From Pararhodobacter marinus (GTDB taxonomy: Bacteria > Pseudomonadota > Alphaproteobacteria > Rhodobacterales > Rhodobacteraceae), in contig NZ_QEYD01000011.1 of the NCBI RefSeq assembly GCF_003122215.1, positions 1 through 64,000 on the forward strand: DNA of 64,000 nt. Direction: 5' to 3'. This document shows, piece after piece, positions 61,610 through 64,000 of the stretch. Both the position numbers and the translations under genes were made by a program. Under the pieces are notes generated by a model, which was not told the DNA's origin, searched no databases, and saw only the letters and a list, made by a program, of their open reading frames with translations. Position 1 is the first letter of the stretch; each line of letters starts with the position of its first letter.

Positions 61610-62404
61610 ATGAAGAAACCGACCTGGGTGATCGAGAAGGAACGCGCCAAGCGCGCGGCGGCGGCCGAGACCGTCTGGCTGTTCGGCCTGCACGCGGTGC
61701 GCGATGCGCTGCTCAACCCCAGGCGCGAGAAACTGCGTCTCTTGCTGACCCGCAACGCCGCCGACCGGCTGGCCGATGCGGTCGCGGCCTCGGGCCTGAC
61801 GCCCGAGATCGAGGATGCGCGCAAGTTCTCGGCGCCGCTCGCTGCCGATTCTGTGCACCAGGGCGCGGCGCTGGAGGTGAAGCCGCTCGACTGGGGCGCC
61901 TTCGACGATGTCTGCGCGGGCGGAAAGGGGCTGCCGCTGGTCGTGTTGCTCGACCGGGTCACCGATCCGCATAACGTGGGCGCGATCCTGCGCTCGGCCG
62001 AAGTCTTCGGCGCCCGCGCGGTGATTGCGCCGCGTCACCATTCGGCGCCCGAAACCGGCGCGCTGGCCAAGACCGCCTCGGGCGCGCTGGAGCGTCAGCC
62101 CTATCTGCGGGTGACGAATCTGGCCGAGGCGATGGAGCGCTTGAAGCGGATGGGATTCACCATACTTGGCCTGGCGGGAGAGGCGGAGCAGACGCTGGAG
62201 CAGGGGCTTGCAACCGTCGGGTCGCGGCCCGTGGCGCTGGTACTGGGCGCGGAAGGGCCGGGACTTCGGGAAAAGACCCGCGAGACCTGCGATCACCTGG
62301 TGCGGATCCCCTTCGCCGGTGACTTCGGCTCGCTCAACGTGTCGAATGCCGCTGCCGTGTCGCTTTACGCCGCTCAGGCCCGCCTGCAGGCGCCCGGAAG
62401 CTGA
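61610..62404 (+). CDS. rlmB: 23S rRNA 2'-O-ribose methyltransferase, RlmB/TrmH family
   Basis: 264 residues from ATG 61610. The N-terminal substrate-binding domain has WLFGLHAVRDALLNPRREK. The SPOUT domain carries the SAM-binding knot motifs LLDRVTDPHNVGAILRSAEV (motif 1), LVLGAEGPGLR (motif 2) and IPFAGDFGSLNVSNAAAVSLY (motif 3). It methylates G2251 of 23S rRNA in E. coli. An in-frame extension to 61529 lacks family resemblance. The T-rich stretch at 62452-62460 follows. Confidence 0.92.
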   Translation: MKKPTWVIEKERAKRAAAAETVWLFGLHAVRDALLNPRREKLRLLLTRNAADRLADAVAASGLTPEIEDARKFSAPLAADSVHQGAALEVKPLDWGAFDDVCAGGKGLPLVVLLDRVTDPHNVGAILRSAEVFGARAVIAPRHHSAPETGALAKTASGALERQPYLRVTNLAEAMERLKRMGFTILGLAGEAEQTLEQGLATVGSRPVALVLGAEGPGLREKTRETCDHLVRIPFAGDFGSLNVSNAAAVSLYAAQARLQAPGS

Positions 62405-62485
62405 CACCCGGCGCGCCGTTCACCACGATCTTCACGAATGCGCGACAGGGCTTTTTTTTTCCGGAAATGCGCTCATATTGTCACA

Positions 62486-62568
62486 TGAAGCGTTGAGTTG
62501 GAACTCTCGCGTTTCCTCCACTGTCCCTCGTTCCCAACTGCGCCCGGCCGATGTGCCGGGCGCTTTTT
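62486..62568 (+). ncRNA. candidate small RNA with CCUCC loop and terminator
   Basis: AGTTGGAAC (62496-62504) pairs with GTTCCCAACT (62530-62539, one bulge) around a loop containing TTTCCTCC, then GCGCCCGGC-CGATGT-GCCGGGCGC and TTTTT make a strong terminator (62540-62568). No protein frame fits. CCUCC-loop sRNAs that bind ribosome-site sequences are known in Rhodobacter. The 5' end is estimated from a CATATT box at 62474-62479. Confidence 0.55.
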
Positions 62569-62627
62569 CTTTCGGCCCTTGCCGTTCCCTGTCCGGCGGA
62601 TAGGTTGGGGACAAACCGGAGACCGAG

Positions 62628-63113
62628 ATGACCGAAGCCCTCCCTGACGCCCCCGACGATGCGACCCTGCGCAAGATCCTGAAAAGCGTGAAAACGGTGG
62701 CTGTTGTCGGCGTCTCGTCGAACGAGATCCGGCCCAGCTATTACGTCGCGCGCTATCTCAAGCTGAAAGGGATGCGGGTGATCCCGGTCAATCCCGGGCT
62801 GGAAGGGCAATCGCTGTTTGGGGAAACGGTCGTGGCCGATGTCACGGACGCCCCGGCCGAAACCGATATGGTCGACATTTTCCGCCGCTCCGAGCACGTC
62901 GCGCCCATCGTGCGCGCGGCGCTCGATGCGCTGCCGAACCTGCGGGTGGTGTGGCTGCAGATCGGCGTGGTCAGCGACGAGGCGCGGGCGATGTGCGCCG
63001 AGCGCGGCGTGACCTTCATCCAGAACCGCTGCCCGAAGATCGAGTATCAGCGCCTGTTCGGCGAACTCAGGATGGGCGGGTTCAATACCGGCGTGATCAG
63101 CTCGAAACTGTGA
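62628..63113 (+). CDS. CoA-binding domain protein (YccU-like)
   Basis: 161 residues of a single CoA-binding Rossmann domain: VAVVGVSSNEIRPSYYVARYL (23-43), VIPVNPGLEGQSLFGE (52-67) and the end CPKIEYQRL. The family is the stand-alone YccU/CoA-binding group; its members bind CoA but their role is not settled. Gene starts 60 bp after the sRNA terminator. Its stop abuts the convergent ohrR gene. Confidence 0.9.
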   Translation: MTEALPDAPDDATLRKILKSVKTVAVVGVSSNEIRPSYYVARYLKLKGMRVIPVNPGLEGQSLFGETVVADVTDAPAETDMVDIFRRSEHVAPIVRAALDALPNLRVVWLQIGVVSDEARAMCAERGVTFIQNRCPKIEYQRLFGELRMGGFNTGVISSKL

Positions 63114-63542
63114 TCAGGTCTTCGCGCGCATCGTCTCGCGCATCGCGTTGAGCTGATCGCGCAACGCGGCCAGTTGCGGGATCGACAGGCCCGTCGCGCG
63201 CAGGAAGCCTTCGGGCACATGCGCCGCGCGGTCCTGCATCGCGCGCCCATCTGCCGTCAGATGGACCCGCACCTGCCGCTCGTCCCTGGTGTCGCGCTTG
63301 CGGGTGACAAGGCCCGCTGTCTCCATCCGTTTCAGAAGCGGGGTGAGGGTGTTGGTTTCCAGCAGCAACTCGCCGCCCAGCTCGCCCACCTTGCACCCGT
63401 CGTTCGACCAGAGCGCGCTGAGCACCAGATATTGCGGATAGGTCAGGCCCAGCGGTTCCAGCAGCGGCTTATAGGCCGCCTGCATCGCGTGCTGGGTGGA
63501 ATACAGCGAGAAGCAGAGCATATCGGCAGGGGAAATGGTCAT
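63114..63542 (-). CDS. ohrR: OhrR-type MarR regulator of organic peroxide resistance
   Basis: 142-residue MarR protein. The N-terminal MLCFSLYSTQHAMQ carries the peroxide-sensing Cys of OhrR (LCFxLY), and the winged helix is LLETNTLTPLLKRMETAGLVTRKR. It is divergent from ohr, with two palindromic operators between them. Organic hydroperoxides oxidise the Cys and release DNA. Confidence 0.93.
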   Translation of the reverse strand: MTISPADMLCFSLYSTQHAMQAAYKPLLEPLGLTYPQYLVLSALWSNDGCKVGELGGELLLETNTLTPLLKRMETAGLVTRKRDTRDERQVRVHLTADGRAMQDRAAHVPEGFLRATGLSIPQLAALRDQLNAMRETMRAKT

Positions 63543-63556
63543 GCCCGAAAGATAAG

Positions 63557-63566
63557 TCGTGCACGA
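63557..63566. promoter_or_regulatory. OhrR operator near ohrR
   Basis: TCGTGCACGA is a perfect palindrome 15 bp before the ohrR start, sharing the TCGT half-site with the second operator. Confidence 0.65.
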
Positions 63567-63581
63567 TAGACGCGCAAGCGA

Positions 63582-63623
63582 TTGACAGAAACTCGTGGTG
63601 CGCTATTTGTATCGTATACGATA
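63582..63623 (+). promoter_or_regulatory. ohr promoter with OhrR operator
   Basis: TTGACA (63582-63587), 16 bp, TATTTG (63604-63609), then the perfect 14-bp palindrome TATCGTATACGATA (63610-63623) overlaps the expected transcription start. This is a standard repressor arrangement for ohr. Confidence 0.8.
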
Positions 63624-63648
63624 GAATCGCAAACGACAGGAGAATGAT

Positions 63649-64000
63649 ATGAGCGTCGACGTCAAATACAGCACCGAAGCCACGGCAACCGGTGGCGGCC
63701 GCGACGGCACCACCGCGCTGGCCAATGGCGAGCTGACCATCACCATGACCCCGCCCAAGGAACTTGGTGGTTCGGGCAAGGGTCATAACCCCGAAGAGCT
63801 GTTCGCGCTGGGCTATTCGGCCTGTTTCCTCGGCGCCATGCGCGCGGCGGCAGCGAAGCAGAAGCTGGGCACCGTGCCTGACGACGCGAAAGTCACGGCG
63901 AATGTCGGCATCGGCCCGCGCGACGATGGCGGTTTCGGCATCGCCGTCGAGCTGAAGGTCGAGCTTCCGGGCGTCGAGCGCGATGTCGCGCAGAAGATGG
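63649..64000 (+). CDS. ohr: organic hydroperoxide resistance protein (5' part only)
   Basis: The gene starts at ATG 63649 (AGGAG upstream) and runs off the right edge after 117 codons. The N-terminal YSTEATATGGGRDGTTAL and the first redox Cys in NPEELFALGYSACFLGAM are typical of Ohr; the second Cys is beyond the end. Ohr reduces organic peroxides with lipoyl or thiol donors and is repressed by the divergent OhrR. Confidence 0.95.
   Translation, partial: MSVDVKYSTEATATGGGRDGTTALANGELTITMTPPKELGGSGKGHNPEELFALGYSACFLGAMRAAAAKQKLGTVPDDAKVTANVGIGPRDDGGFGIAVELKVELPGVERDVAQKM

Overview
The window is a GC-rich, gene-dense chromosome segment of an alphaproteobacterium, most likely of the order Rhodobacterales (Rhodobacter/Paracoccus/Roseobacter relatives). 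This rests on crotonyl-CoA carboxylase/reductase (ethylmalonyl-CoA pathway), the etfB / PduO adenosyltransferase / HIG1-like gene order, a cdd-deoA-deoB-add-upp nucleoside operon, long beta-oxidation operons, and short GAGTATTTG... elements next to GC-rich hairpins. No CRISPR array, prophage or intact insertion sequence is visible. One tRNA gene (Tyr, GTA) is present, and there are no rRNA genes.

Layout: 0-8.4 kb (mostly minus) carries the start of etfB, a cobalamin adenosyltransferase, a two-TM protein, an SDR / LuxO-like regulator / Hpt operon, propionyl-CoA synthetase prpE with TTTGC-type operator boxes, and malic enzyme maeB. 8.9-14.9 kb is the nucleoside salvage operon, interrupted by an atypical alpha/beta-hydrolase gene. 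15-20.3 kb holds a SPOR protein, a PACE-type efflux protein, a probable degenerate M48-like membrane protein, an acyl-CoA synthetase and a Hint-domain protein. 20.4-29.1 kb is a minus-strand beta-oxidation operon (MerR regulator, two acyl-CoA dehydrogenases, GST, thiolase, cupin, fadJ), with two ACGT-NN-ACGT operators in front of the regulator gene. 29.4-39.6 kb contains a PlsB-like acyltransferase, ccr, two MarR loci, LysE and OsmC proteins, two ChaC-like proteins and a MobA-like aromatic hydroxylase.

39.7-45.0 kb is a two-component system next to an OFA-type MFS transporter, with two GGACA-N3-TGTCC sites between them. 45.1-55 kb is an apparent aromatic-compound module: a XylR/DmpR-like regulator that lacks the sigma-54 contact loop, facing a benzaldehyde-type dehydrogenase, a coniferyl-alcohol-type SDR, a frameshifted esterase and a complete LivKHMGF-type ABC importer. 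55.1-59.3 kb is the most unusual part: a class V PLP enzyme, then a structured leader, a free-standing acyl carrier protein, an alpha/beta-hydrolase, a 71-codon ORF and a short cytochrome P450 with Asp in place of the ExxR Glu. No ketosynthase or adenylation gene is nearby. 59.3-60.9 kb is degraded DNA with what looks like a transposase tail beside ynfA. The window ends with tRNA-Tyr, rlmB, a candidate sRNA, a CoA-binding protein and the divergent ohrR/ohr pair.

Links between regions: ETF, the acyl-CoA dehydrogenases, fadJ, thiolase, prpE, ccr, PduO (B12 for methylmalonyl/ethylmalonyl-CoA mutases) and maeB together describe growth on fatty acids, propionate and C2 compounds. The 36-55 kb block points to catabolism of plant-type aromatics. 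All family assignments come from reading translated sequence by eye; no database search was possible.
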